Assembly: GCA_029265715.1 (NCBI GenBank)
Contig: JAJUGZ010000025.1
Coordinates: 1-46,571, forward strand
Source of the DNA: Bacteroidota bacterium
GTDB lineage: Bacteria > Bacteroidota > Bacteroidia > Bacteroidales > Prolixibacteraceae
Direction of reading: 5' to 3'
Length of the DNA stretch: 46,571 bases
Each line of letters starts with the position of its first letter. The first letter of the stretch is position 1. The notes below the pieces were generated by a model. That model saw only the letters and a program-made list of their open reading frames with translations. It was not told the DNA's origin and searched no databases. Positions 34,805-42,787 of this stretch are shown here, piece by piece. The position numbers and the translations under genes were made by a program.

Positions 34805-35392
34805 CTATTGCAATCCCCGAATCAATATGTTCGTTATCACATCCATCTGATCTTCAAAACCCGGCAGTTTGTTTTCAATGAACACGTCGACCTCGATACC
34901 CCGAAGTGCGCTCAGAAACGTATGGGCAATAATATCCACATCTTCATTCGATATCGACTTAAAATCTCCCGATTGAATGCCGGCCAGCAAAATATCTTTA
35001 AAGAGATTAAGTTCCAGCAAATCGAATTTATCGCGCAAGCCGTACATCAGCGCAGTTAAATTGCTCTTCATTTCGCCGCAAACCAGCTTATACAAGATGG
35101 TTCTCTTTCTGATCTCGGAAAAATTAATCAGGGAATAAACTTTTAGTTTTTCAACGGGAGTGCCTGCCGCTTCCACCCCCTGCCGAACGGCCTTGTAAAC
35201 ATCGTCGATTTCTTTGTTGGCAACAGCGTCAAAAACTTCGTCTTTATTGGCAAAGTAGTAGTAAAGGGTGCTTTTCCCTTTTCCGGCTGCTTTGGCAATA
35301 TCTTCCATGGTTGTTTTTTGAAAGCCATATTGCTGAAACAGTTTTCCTGCAGCTTCAATTATTTCTTGTTTAATTATTTCTTCTTTTAGCAT
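34805..35392 (-). CDS. TetR-family transcriptional regulator
   Basis: This 195-residue regulator has an N-terminal TetR helix-turn-helix (about residues 10-55: AAGKLFQQYGFQKTTMEDIAKAAG, then GKSTLYYYFANKDEVFDAV). The helical C-terminal ligand and dimer domain is variable. It is the first gene of the efflux cluster and probably represses the downstream adaptor and pump genes, responding to a substrate. A small dyad, AAAACG (35398-35403) and CGTTTT (35417-35422), lies directly before its start codon and might be an operator; this is weak. Confidence 0.92.
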   Translation of the reverse strand: MLKEEIIKQEIIEAAGKLFQQYGFQKTTMEDIAKAAGKGKSTLYYYFANKDEVFDAVANKEIDDVYKAVRQGVEAAGTPVEKLKVYSLINFSEIRKRTILYKLVCGEMKSNLTALMYGLRDKFDLLELNLFKDILLAGIQSGDFKSISNEDVDIIAHTFLSALRGIEVDVFIENKLPGFEDQMDVITNILIRGLQ

Positions 35393-35519
35393 TTCTGAAA
35401 ACGATTAGACGAAAAACGTTTTGTTGTGCAAATATGAAAACTTTATTTCAATTTAAAGCACCGTTGAAGATGAAATTTTGCAAATTTTCAGAGTTCGTAA
35501 AGTTGCAGTGAAGCATCAT

Positions 35520-35948
35520 TTATTCTGCATGGGCCATGTCGTAACGTTTTCTTGCCTCCAGAATTTCGTCCATACTTTGGGCAGCCCACTGGGCCAGATT
35601 CCAGATTTGGAGCAGTAGCCCGGCGCCAAGCGAAGTTAGTTCGTACTCAACTCGGGGTGGTACTTCTGCAAAAACCTGGCGTGAAATCAGCCCGTCGCGT
35701 TCGAGCGATCGCAATGTTACAGTCAGCATTCGTTGGGAAATTCCGGCGATGTGTTTCCGGAGTTCGTTAAAACGTGTACGCCCCAGGTAACCCAAATTCA
35801 GGATTGCCAATAGCGACCATTTGTCGCCAAAACGGTCGAGAATATCCTTTATTGGGCAAAATCCATGATTCGTTTCACCTCCTTCAAAAAAAACTGCAAT
35901 TTTTTTCTGAAGCTCAATCATCTGGTTTTCTGCAATGGTTATGTTCAT
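35520..35948 (-). CDS. HxlR-family winged-helix regulator
   Basis: This 142-residue protein has the HxlR core. CPIKDILDRFGDKWSLLAILNL (about 31-52) opens it, followed by RFNELRKHIAGISQRMLTVTLRSLERDGLISR (about 58-89) and the wing VPPRVEYELTSLG (about 95-107). Cys31 at the start of the core is the position of the redox or quinone-sensing cysteine in YodB-like relatives, so thiol sensing is plausible. It is divergent from a nitroreductase gene, the usual partner of HxlR repressors, with a dyad between them. It is likely to repress that gene until electrophile or quinone exposure. Confidence 0.92.
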   Translation of the reverse strand: MNITIAENQMIELQKKIAVFFEGGETNHGFCPIKDILDRFGDKWSLLAILNLGYLGRTRFNELRKHIAGISQRMLTVTLRSLERDGLISRQVFAEVPPRVEYELTSLGAGLLLQIWNLAQWAAQSMDEILEARKRYDMAHAE

Positions 35949-35981
35949 GTTTCCTGATAATTTTTAAATGCCTTCTTGTAT

Positions 35982-36030
35982 ACTCAAAAGTTACTAATTA
36001 ATATTGAGGCACCAAAAGTAACTAATGAGT
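35982..36030. promoter_or_regulatory. candidate HxlR operator
   Basis: ACTCAAAAGTTAC (35982-35994) and GTAACTAATGAGT (36018-36030) form an 11-of-13 inverted repeat centred in the divergent hxlR/nitroreductase gap. The same region also reads as direct repeats CAAAAGTTACTAAT and CAAAAGTAACTAAT, 28 bases apart. GTTAC/GTAAC cores resemble operators of HxlR-type regulators. Confidence 0.5.
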
Positions 36031-36089
36031 TTATGAAATCCAATGTTTGAGTTAAAATAAAAAAGTAAAGTCATTAAAACAATTAGAAA

Positions 36090-36719
36090 ATGAGTGTATT
36101 GTCGTTATTAAAGTGGCGGTATGCCACCAAACGGATGAATGGGCAAAAAGTGCCGGACGAGAAACTGGGAACCATTCTTGAAGCAGTCCGCTTAGCTCCA
36201 TCATCGTTGGGCTTGCAGCCTTATACTGTATTTGTGGTCGAAAGCGAAGCATGGCGAAAAAAAGTAAGTCCGGCTATTTACAACCAGCCCCAGATTCTGG
36301 AAGGATCGCATGTGTTGGTTTTTGCGGCTTGGGGGAACATTACCCGGGAAAGCATTGACAACTATTTGGACAATGTGGCCAAAGCCAGAAACATTCCGGC
36401 CTCGTCGCTGGAAGGGTACCGCAGCATGATTGAAGGGAGCATTGCCGGAAAAACGCCGGAACAAATTCGGGCCTGGAACGCGAAGCAGGCATACATCGCG
36501 CTGGGCGTCGGCCTGATTGCAGCTGCCGAGGAAGGTGTTGATGCGACCCCGATGGAAGGTTTTGACCCGGCAGCGCTGGATGCAGCTCTTGGGTTGGATA
36601 AACTGGACCTTCATAGTGCTGTTGTGCTGGCTCTCGGATATCGCGATGCAGCAAACGACCATCTGGCTTCAGCTCCCAAGGTCAGACGGAATATCAGCGA
36701 GCTGGTCGTACGGCTATAA
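36090..36719 (+). CDS. NfsB-type NAD(P)H-dependent nitroreductase
   Basis: This 209-residue flavoprotein has the nitroreductase fold. The N-terminal RYATKRM segment and APSSLGLQPYTVFVVES (about 36-52) provide FMN contacts. The central KQAYIALGVGLIAAAEEGVDATPMEGFDP (about 131-159) is the diagnostic helix-turn for NfsB/YdgI-type enzymes. It probably reduces quinones or nitro compounds with NAD(P)H and FMN in the cytoplasm. The gene is divergent from an HxlR regulator, which likely controls it, and is followed by a bidirectional terminator. Confidence 0.93.
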   Translation: MSVLSLLKWRYATKRMNGQKVPDEKLGTILEAVRLAPSSLGLQPYTVFVVESEAWRKKVSPAIYNQPQILEGSHVLVFAAWGNITRESIDNYLDNVAKARNIPASSLEGYRSMIEGSIAGKTPEQIRAWNAKQAYIALGVGLIAAAEEGVDATPMEGFDPAALDAALGLDKLDLHSAVVLALGYRDAANDHLASAPKVRRNISELVVRL

Positions 36720-36738
36720 AAAGCAGGGAGGTGAACAC

Positions 36739-36819
36739 AAAATATTCCGGCTTCTGATTGCGATTTGATGGGGTGAAAAAGAGAACGCGGAAAAATCAGG
36801 ATGCCGGAATATTTTTTTT
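36739..36819. terminator. long bidirectional terminator hairpin
   Basis: AAAATATTCCGGC (36739-36751) pairs with GCCGGAATATTTT (36803-36815); an inner CTGATT/AATCAG (36754-36759, 36794-36799) extends the stem. A T run follows. It separates the convergent nitroreductase and folB genes. Confidence 0.72.
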
Positions 36820-36839
36820 GCAAGAACCAGCGGGTTGTT

Positions 36840-37190
36840 TTATCCGGAAAAACTAACGCTGACTTTTTCAATTGGGCCTCCCATCGGCGGGTTCATTTTC
36901 GAGACTTTAACCCAGACTTTCTCGGCGGCAGGAAACTCCGATCTGACCCGGCTTATAATCCGGCAGGCTATATTTTCGAGTAAATCGGAAGGCTTTCCCA
37001 TTTCTTCTTTCACCAATTGATAGGCCCTCGAGTAGTCCAATGTATCTTCCAACCGGTCGGTCTGGCCGGCCAGGGAAACATCCGCCTCAATTTTCAGGTC
37101 AACAATAAACCGGTTCCCGGCAACTTTTTCGACGGCAAAATGACCGTGAAAAGCATAAAACTCCATTCCTTCTATTTCAATCAGCGCCAT
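36840..37190 (-). CDS. folB: dihydroneopterin aldolase
   Basis: This 116-residue enzyme converts 7,8-dihydroneopterin to 6-hydroxymethyl-7,8-dihydropterin and glycolaldehyde in folate synthesis. Typical FolB text is present: GMEFYAFHGHFAVEK (about residues 7-21), where the usual form is YHGxxxxEK. DTLDYSRAYQLVKEEM (about 47-62) and LLENIACRI follow, and SKMNPPMGG (about 98-106) provides the catalytic lysine. The same frame stays open to 37484, but that extension runs over the glnS start and lacks family similarity, so ATG 37190 is chosen. It is divergent from glnS, 141 bases away. Confidence 0.93.
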   Translation of the reverse strand: MALIEIEGMEFYAFHGHFAVEKVAGNRFIVDLKIEADVSLAGQTDRLEDTLDYSRAYQLVKEEMGKPSDLLENIACRIISRVRSEFPAAEKVWVKVSKMNPPMGGPIEKVSVSFSG

Positions 37191-37283
37191 TTGTTTGCTT
37201 TTATCAGGAAGAGCAAAATTAATTTTATTGTTCCTGAAACCAATTTTAAAAAGGGCGAATATCCTACGGGAGAAATCATTTTG

Positions 37284-37291
37284 TACTTTTG
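37284..37291 (+). promoter_or_regulatory. candidate -7 box for glnS
   Basis: TACTTTTG matches TAnnTTTG exactly and would start RNA about 35-40 bases before the glnS ATG at 37332. A -33 TTTG was not found at the normal distance. Confidence 0.42.
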
Positions 37292-37331
37292 TCAGCAATC
37301 CTGAAAAAGCCAAACAAAAAGAAAGATCAGC

Positions 37332-39035
37332 ATGAGTGAAAATACGATTGAAAAAGAAGGTGTTGTAAAGACCAACAATTTTATTCACCAGATTATAGAT
37401 GAAGAACTGAAGGCTGGTAAAAACGGCGGGCGGGTACATACCCGGTTCCCTCCCGAACCCAATGGGTACCTGCATATTGGACATGCCAAGTCAATTTGCC
37501 TGAATTTCGGGACTGCCCAAAAGTATAACGGGTTAACCAATTTGCGTTTCGATGATACCAACCCGTCAAAGGAAGATACCGAATATGTGGAGTCAATCAT
37601 GGAAGATGTGCACTGGTTGGGCTTCGATTGGGGCGACCGTCTGTATTACGCTTCCGATTATTTCGATCAATTGTTCGATTTTGCAGTTCGTCTCATCCAA
37701 GAAGGGAAAGCTTATGTTGATGATCAGGATGCCGAAACCATCAGCGCCCAGAAAGGAACGCCCACGCGCCCGGGAACCGAGAGTCCCTACCGAAACCGTT
37801 CGGTGGAAGAAAACCTCGACCTGTTCATGCGGATGAAAGCTGGCGAATTTAATGAAGGCGACTGCGTTTTGCGCGCTAAAATTGATATGACCTCGCCCAA
37901 CATGCACATGCGAGACCCGATCATTTACCGCATCATGAAAACGCCGCACCACCGTACCGGCGATAAATGGTGTATTTATCCGATGTATGATTTCGCTCAT
38001 GGGCAGAGTGACTACTGGGAAGGAATTACCCACTCGATTTGCACCCTCGAATTTGAGGTTCACCGGCCGTTGTACGATTGGTTCATCGATCAGTTAAAAG
38101 ATAGCGATTATCGCCCGCGTCAGATTGAGTTTGCCCGTTTAAACCTGAATTACACGGTTATGAGTAAACGCAAACTACTCGAACTGGTAAAAAACAACCA
38201 TGTAAATGGCTGGGACGATCCGCGCATGCCTACCATTTGCGGGTTACGCCGCCGCGGGTACACGCCAGAGTCAATCCGGGCGTTTGCCGAGCGCATCGGG
38301 GTAACCAAAACCGACGGGGTAATTGATGTTTCGCTGCTTGAATACAGCATCCGCGAAGACCTGAACAAACGGGCCCAGCGCGTGATGGGGGTCATCGATC
38401 CGGTGAAAGTGGTGATTACCAATTATCCGGAAGGACAGGTTGAACAAATGGAAGCCATCAACAATCCGGAAGACCCGGCCATGGGAACACGGATGGTGCC
38501 GTTTACACGCGAAATTTATATCGAGCGGGAAGATTTCATGGAAAACCCGCCGAAAAAATTCTTCCGCCTTTCTCCGGGGACTGAGGTTCGTTTGCGTTAT
38601 GCCTATTTCGTAACCTGTACCGATGTTATTAAAGACCCCGAAGGCCATATCGTCGAAATACATTGCACTTACGATCCGGCATCGAGGGGTGGTAACTCGC
38701 CTGACGGGCGTAAGGTAAAATCGACCCTGCACTGGGTTTCGGCTACCGAAAATGTAAAAGCCGAAGTCAGGCTGTACGACCGCTTATTCAACGACGAAGA
38801 ACCAGATGGACACAAAGACATCGATTTTAAAGAATTCCTGAACCCGGATTCATTAAAAATCCTTCCGGAGTGCTATATCGAACCCTTTGTGAAAAATGTA
38901 AAACCGCTGGACCACTTTCAGTTCGAACGGCTCGGGTATTTTACCGTCGACCCGGATTCGACGCCTGAAAAACCGGTATTCAACCGGACAGTTCAACTGA
39001 AAGATAACTGGCAGAAGATAAAACAAAACGGTTAA
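37332..39035 (+). CDS. glnS: glutamine--tRNA ligase
   Basis: This 567-residue class I synthetase charges tRNA-Gln. It has the N-terminal [16 protein letters not shown] with the HIGH motif at residues 48-51, and [15 protein letters not shown] (about 73-87). A KMSKS-type loop occurs as VMSKRKL (about 276-282), and the C-terminal anticodon-binding beta barrels are present (about 340-560; [12 protein letters not shown] and FERLGYF). GlnRS rather than GluRS is indicated by the [16 protein letters not shown] segment. Presence implies direct Gln-tRNA charging. It is divergent from folB and is followed by a terminator. Confidence 0.97.
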   Translation: MSENTIEKEGVVKTNNFIHQIIDEELKAGKNGGRVHTRFPPEPNGYLHIGHAKSICLNFGTAQKYNGLTNLRFDDTNPSKEDTEYVESIMEDVHWLGFDWGDRLYYASDYFDQLFDFAVRLIQEGKAYVDDQDAETISAQKGTPTRPGTESPYRNRSVEENLDLFMRMKAGEFNEGDCVLRAKIDMTSPNMHMRDPIIYRIMKTPHHRTGDKWCIYPMYDFAHGQSDYWEGITHSICTLEFEVHRPLYDWFIDQLKDSDYRPRQIEFARLNLNYTVMSKRKLLELVKNNHVNGWDDPRMPTICGLRRRGYTPESIRAFAERIGVTKTDGVIDVSLLEYSIREDLNKRAQRVMGVIDPVKVVITNYPEGQVEQMEAINNPEDPAMGTRMVPFTREIYIEREDFMENPPKKFFRLSPGTEVRLRYAYFVTCTDVIKDPEGHIVEIHCTYDPASRGGNSPDGRKVKSTLHWVSATENVKAEVRLYDRLFNDEEPDGHKDIDFKEFLNPDSLKILPECYIEPFVKNVKPLDHFQFERLGYFTVDPDSTPEKPVFNRTVQLKDNWQKIKQNG

Positions 39036-39051
39036 TTCGACCGATAAATCA

Positions 39052-39087
39052 GGAAGAGCGGGAACACAAGCCCGCTCTTTCCGTTTC
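39052..39087 (+). terminator. terminator after glnS
   Basis: AAGAGCGGG (39054-39062) pairs with CCCGCTCTT (39071-39079), extendable by a bulged GG/CC, with loop AACACAAG and T-rich sequence after it. Confidence 0.72.
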
Positions 39088-39191
39088 AGGATAAGCCGCT
39101 TACCGATAATTACCCCAGGTTAACCGATCTGGCAATCCTCATTTTTTTTGCACAAATTACTTTTACATTCGAAATTGAATAGAAAAGCAAC

Positions 39192-39578
39192 ATGGAATAT
39201 CAGGAACATACATGTCATAAAAAGCACGGGCACGGATCGGTCCTTGGGTATTTAATTTTGATCCTGGTCGTTTTGTTCATCCTGAAAAATATAGGATGGG
39301 AAATAAATCTTCCGGGCTTTGGCGATTTCTTTCCCGGAGTTGGGCAGTTCTTCGGGAATGTAGGGCATTGGCTCGGTCACATGTCGGTGCCAGTTGCCAT
39401 TTTATTGATTGGCGTGCTCCTGATTCTTGGGCGGCGTTTGGTCGGGGCTCTGTTACTGGCCCTTGCCATTCTGATGCTTTGGCCGCAAATATTAAGTCTG
39501 CCAGGTGTACTGGCGGTATTCTTTTTTCCGGTTTTGTTAATTATTATTGGTATAATTATCCTGATTAAACTACTTTGA
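39192..39578 (+). CDS. LiaI-like small membrane protein
   Basis: This 128-residue protein has a His-rich N-terminal tail (HTCHKKHGHGH-like: EHTCHKKHGHG, about 5-15). Three to four hydrophobic segments follow (about 18-33, 64-78, 84-95 and 105-127). The pattern, with small residues and paired helices, resembles the LiaI/LiaF transmembrane region (DUF5668-like). Its neighbour downstream has the full LiaF layout, and a sensor kinase pair follows, so it is probably part of an envelope-stress module. The His-rich tail could bind metal, which is only a guess. Confidence 0.7.
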   Translation: MEYQEHTCHKKHGHGSVLGYLILILVVLFILKNIGWEINLPGFGDFFPGVGQFFGNVGHWLGHMSVPVAILLIGVLLILGRRLVGALLLALAILMLWPQILSLPGVLAVFFFPVLLIIIGIIILIKLL

Positions 39579-39636
39579 TCAGGATAAATGTTATTTGGTT
39601 GATTTAAAAAGAGAAAGAAAAAAATTCACATTCAAT

Positions 39637-40380
39637 ATGAGGCACAGAGAAGATAAATGGGAAGACCGGAGCAACAAGCGGTTTATTTTTGGAGTAATCC
39701 TGATTGCGGTCGGGGTTATCCTGATTTTACAGAAATTAAACCTGATCCCCTGGGATCTGGCTGATTTGTTAATATCATGGCAAATGCTGCTGATTGCGAT
39801 CGGAGCCATTTCTCTGGCCGGAGGGAACCGGACCGGAGGAGCGATCCTGATATTGCTTGGTGCATTCTTCCTGGTTCCTGAAATTATCCACATTCCACAC
39901 GAGATTTTGAAAATAAAATGGCCGCTGGTGCTGGTTATTATCGGGTTGGTACTGTTATTCCGAAACCGCACTACTTTTCGGGAAGTTCATGACCAGGACC
40001 AGACCCTTTTTACGGGGAGCAACTCAACCACAATAAACTCATTTGATGATTTTGTAATTTTTGGGGGGCGCGAGTTATTCATTACTTCACAGTCGTTGGT
40101 TGGCGGAAAGGCAACAGCCATCTTTGGCGGTATTGAATATGACCTGCGACAGGCAAAACTGTCGCCAAACGGAGCCGTGATCGACTGTGCCAGCGTATTT
40201 GGCGGATGTGGTTTCAAAATTCCGATGGACTGGAATGTACGGAATGAAGTGACCACTGTTTTTGGCGCTTTTTCCGATAAACGCGGACCAAATTATAACC
40301 AGACATATTTCGACCCGGCGAAAACTCTTGTAATAAAAGGAGTCTCGATTTTTGGAGGTGTTGAAATTAAACATTTTTAA
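39637..40380 (+). CDS. LiaF-like membrane protein (LiaF transmembrane plus C-terminal domain)
   Basis: This 247-residue protein has a short charged N terminus (MRHREDKWEDRSNKR) and four membrane segments (about 17-34, 40-60, 67-80 and 95-110). The C-terminal soluble domain (about 130-247) is built of short repeats around FGG (VIFGGRELFITSQS, AIFGGIEYDL, SVFGGCGFKIP, SIFGGVEIKHF). That is the cell-wall-active-antibiotics response (LiaF C-terminal) or DUF2154-type beta-helix. In Bacillus LiaF restrains the LiaSR two-component system; here a LytS-type kinase and LytTR regulator follow within 60 bases, so it may modulate that pair. The frame extends to TTG 39595, but ATG 39637 is preferred. Confidence 0.82.
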   Translation: MRHREDKWEDRSNKRFIFGVILIAVGVILILQKLNLIPWDLADLLISWQMLLIAIGAISLAGGNRTGGAILILLGAFFLVPEIIHIPHEILKIKWPLVLVIIGLVLLFRNRTTFREVHDQDQTLFTGSNSTTINSFDDFVIFGGRELFITSQSLVGGKATAIFGGIEYDLRQAKLSPNGAVIDCASVFGGCGFKIPMDWNVRNEVTTVFGAFSDKRGPNYNQTYFDPAKTLVIKGVSIFGGVEIKHF

Positions 40381-40435
40381 TAACCAGTTCCGGTATTTGC
40401 CGGGCCCCGAACAACTATAATCCAGCTAAACCTCG

Positions 40436-41488
40436 ATGAAACATCCGTTGACCAATAACTACCAATTGTTGCTCGCCTACGCTGTTTTCTGGGCAATAAT
40501 TGGAATATTAAACGCCATACTGCAGGTTTTCTGGTACGATGTATTGGTTCAGAACGCGATACTCGACGCTGTTTCAACATATATTCTGTATCCGATTCTG
40601 GGGACCAGTATTTGGTATAGCATCAAATACAACAGCCTGGAAGAAGTTTCTGTTTCGAGGCTCATTTTATTTAATCTCGTGGCGGCTACGTTGCTATCCG
40701 GGGTATGGATTTATTTCACATTCACGATTTTCAAGATTTTTAGTCCGGAACGTACCGAATTTTTATACAGTTCGTTGCCTGCAAAAATTCTGGCCGGTTA
40801 TATCATGTATATGGTCATGATGGTTTTCTTTTATGCCCTCATGTTCCAGCAAAATTTTAAAGAAAAGATTAAGCGTGAAGCCGAACTTAAAGCGCTGATC
40901 CGCGAAGCGGAACTCCAGGCGCTCAAATCGCAGATAAACCCTCATTTCCTTTTTAACAGCCTGAACTCCATTTCGTCGCTGACGATCAGTAATCCGGAGA
41001 AAGCGCAGGAAATGGTTATCAACCTGTCGAACTTCATGCGTTATTCGCTTCAGCATGGAGAAAAGGAAAAAGTGTTATTCAGTCGCGAGCTGGAAAATAG
41101 CAAATTATATCTGAGTATCGAAAAAGTTCGTTTTGGGCGCAAGCTGAACCCCGAATTTCAGATTGATGTAAATTGCCTCGATGCCGAAATCCCGAACATG
41201 ATTTTGCAACCTTTATACGAAAATGCCATAAAATACGGAGTTTACGAAACAACAGATCAGGTCACGATCCTGACCAAATCGGAATGCGACGGGAAGAACT
41301 TAATCATTTCGATTATAAACGATTATGATCCGGATTCGATGAAGAAAAGAGGCGAAGGCATTGGGCTGAGAAACATCAGGCAGCGGCTTGAGATTATTTA
41401 TGGGAACCCCGATTTAATGAAAGTTACCGATTCCCGGACCCGGTTCGAAGTACAAATAACCATTCCTCAAATACAAGCAGAACAATGA
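40436..41488 (+). CDS. LytS/YehU-type sensor histidine kinase
   Basis: This 350-residue kinase has four N-terminal membrane helices (about 10-30, 43-60, 74-97 and 113-135) with short loops and no large sensor domain. A coiled linker leads to the His_kinase core: QALKSQINPHFLFNSLNSISSL (about 158-180) with the phospho-acceptor His in NPHFLFN. The ATP-binding part contains LQPLYENAIKYGV (N box, about 256-268) and GEGIGLRNIRQRLEI (G box, about 306-320). The stop overlaps the start of the response regulator by 4 bases (ATGA), so the pair is translationally coupled. Upstream LiaF-like proteins are probable signal partners. Confidence 0.93.
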   Translation: MKHPLTNNYQLLLAYAVFWAIIGILNAILQVFWYDVLVQNAILDAVSTYILYPILGTSIWYSIKYNSLEEVSVSRLILFNLVAATLLSGVWIYFTFTIFKIFSPERTEFLYSSLPAKILAGYIMYMVMMVFFYALMFQQNFKEKIKREAELKALIREAELQALKSQINPHFLFNSLNSISSLTISNPEKAQEMVINLSNFMRYSLQHGEKEKVLFSRELENSKLYLSIEKVRFGRKLNPEFQIDVNCLDAEIPNMILQPLYENAIKYGVYETTDQVTILTKSECDGKNLIISIINDYDPDSMKKRGEGIGLRNIRQRLEIIYGNPDLMKVTDSRTRFEVQITIPQIQAEQ

Positions 41489-42234
41489 ACGAGAAATTAC
41501 GAACGCTAATTATCGAAGACGAAGAGCTGGCCCGCAACCTGCTTCGTTCGTATCTGAAAGATCATCCGGATATTGAGATTATCGGAGAATGCGAAAATGG
41601 CTTCGAAGGAGTAAAAGCGATCAACGAACAAAAACCCGACCTGGTTTTTCTGGATATCCAGATGCCCAAAATTACCGGGTTCGAAATGCTCGAACTGCTC
41701 GACCACAAACCTGAAATTGTATTCACGACAGCTTACGATCAATTCGCGTTGAAGGCCTTCGAGTTTAATGCCGTTGATTATCTGCTGAAACCGTTCTCGA
41801 AAGATCGTTTGTTATCGGCCGTCGAAAAAGTCGTCCACCGTATACAGAATGCCGAAGACACTTCCGAAAAAATTGAAGAACTTACTAACTTCGGGCGGGG
41901 CAGCTACATCGATCGCGTGGTTGTAAAAGACCGGCATAAAATTCATATCATCACGGTCGATCAGATCCGCTATGTCGAGTCGCTCGACGATTATGTGCTC
42001 ATCTATACGCACGATGGGCGCCACATGAAGCAGAAGACCATGAAATATTTCGAGACGAACCTCGATCCGCGCAACTTCATCCGGATTCACCGTTCGTACA
42101 TTGTGCAGGTCGACCAGATTGCCGAGATCCAGCAATACGAAAAAGAATCGTACATTGTCATCCTGAAAGATAAAACGAAATTAAAAGTCAGTAAAACCGG
42201 ATACAAAAAGATTAAAGAGATCCTTCACTTTTAG
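41485..42234 (+). CDS. LytTR-family response regulator
   Basis: This 249-residue regulator has a receiver domain (1 to about 125). LIIEDEELARNLLRSYL gives the acidic pocket, the phospho-acceptor Asp is in LVFLDIQMPKITG (about 53-65), Thr/Ala are in FTTAYDQ, and Lys lies in DYLLKPFSKD. A LytTR DNA-binding domain (about 145-249) contains RVVVKDRHKIHIITVDQIRYVES, then FIRIHRSYIVQVDQI. The start codon overlaps the kinase stop (ATGA). Likely targets include this gene cluster, but no LytTR-type direct repeat was identified. Confidence 0.95.
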   Translation: MNEKLRTLIIEDEELARNLLRSYLKDHPDIEIIGECENGFEGVKAINEQKPDLVFLDIQMPKITGFEMLELLDHKPEIVFTTAYDQFALKAFEFNAVDYLLKPFSKDRLLSAVEKVVHRIQNAEDTSEKIEELTNFGRGSYIDRVVVKDRHKIHIITVDQIRYVESLDDYVLIYTHDGRHMKQKTMKYFETNLDPRNFIRIHRSYIVQVDQIAEIQQYEKESYIVILKDKTKLKVSKTGYKKIKEILHF

Positions 42235-42242
42235 TTTTAAGT

Positions 42243-42785
42243 ATGACCCGATTAGCCTTTCTGCAAATAGTTATCGCAGCAAATACCGGCATTGGCCCTG
42301 AAGGGTATAAATTGTTATGGCTGTTCGGTGCAATCATTCTGATTATCACTGCCGGTTCGCTCCGGAACGTGTTTCGGTTCCGTAACCGTACGGGTTATCA
42401 GTCTCCACCCAGCCCGCCACGTACCAAAGGACGGAGCAGGCTTGAAGTCAGCCTGACCAAAGACCGCCGGTTCAGGCCGCAGAAACTTACGATGGTAGTC
42501 CGGAACATCGGGAAAAACGACGCCGATCTTCAGTCTCCAGTTTTACTTTTGAAAAAATACTGGATAACCCGGCGCTTTGTACTGAAAGGGATTAACGGGC
42601 AACGAATTTATCCGCTTTACCTCGAAGCCGGGAAAACGCACCAATTGGTCATCGATTTGGCCCTGTTCTTTGAACACGACCGAAGTTTGAAACGTTACCA
42701 TAAAAGTCAGGTTATCGTGACCGATACCAAAGGGCGCCGGTTCAAATCCGGAAATATTCTGCTGCGAAAAAACCTCTTCTCTTGA
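42243..42785 (+). CDS. membrane-anchored protein of unknown function
   Basis: This 180-residue protein has an N-terminal hydrophobic helix (LLWLFGAIILIITAGSL, about 24-40), then a basic Pro-rich linker (about 50-66). A C-terminal domain of short strands (about 67-180; SRLEVSLTKDRRFRPQKLTM, VIVTDTKGRRFKSG) looks like a beta sandwich. Strongly basic composition and a cytoplasmic or periplasmic beta domain give no recognisable family. It starts 9 bases after the response regulator stop and its own stop lies 2 bases before the pullulanase ATG, so it belongs to this operon-like run. Confidence 0.7.
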   Translation: MTRLAFLQIVIAANTGIGPEGYKLLWLFGAIILIITAGSLRNVFRFRNRTGYQSPPSPPRTKGRSRLEVSLTKDRRFRPQKLTMVVRNIGKNDADLQSPVLLLKKYWITRRFVLKGINGQRIYPLYLEAGKTHQLVIDLALFFEHDRSLKRYHKSQVIVTDTKGRRFKSGNILLRKNLFS

Positions 42786-42787
42786 TT

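Noticed and set aside
36840-37484. Long version of folB starting at 37484
   Set aside because: The extra 98 residues run over the glnS start and its promoter and have no FolB similarity; the family start is at 37190.
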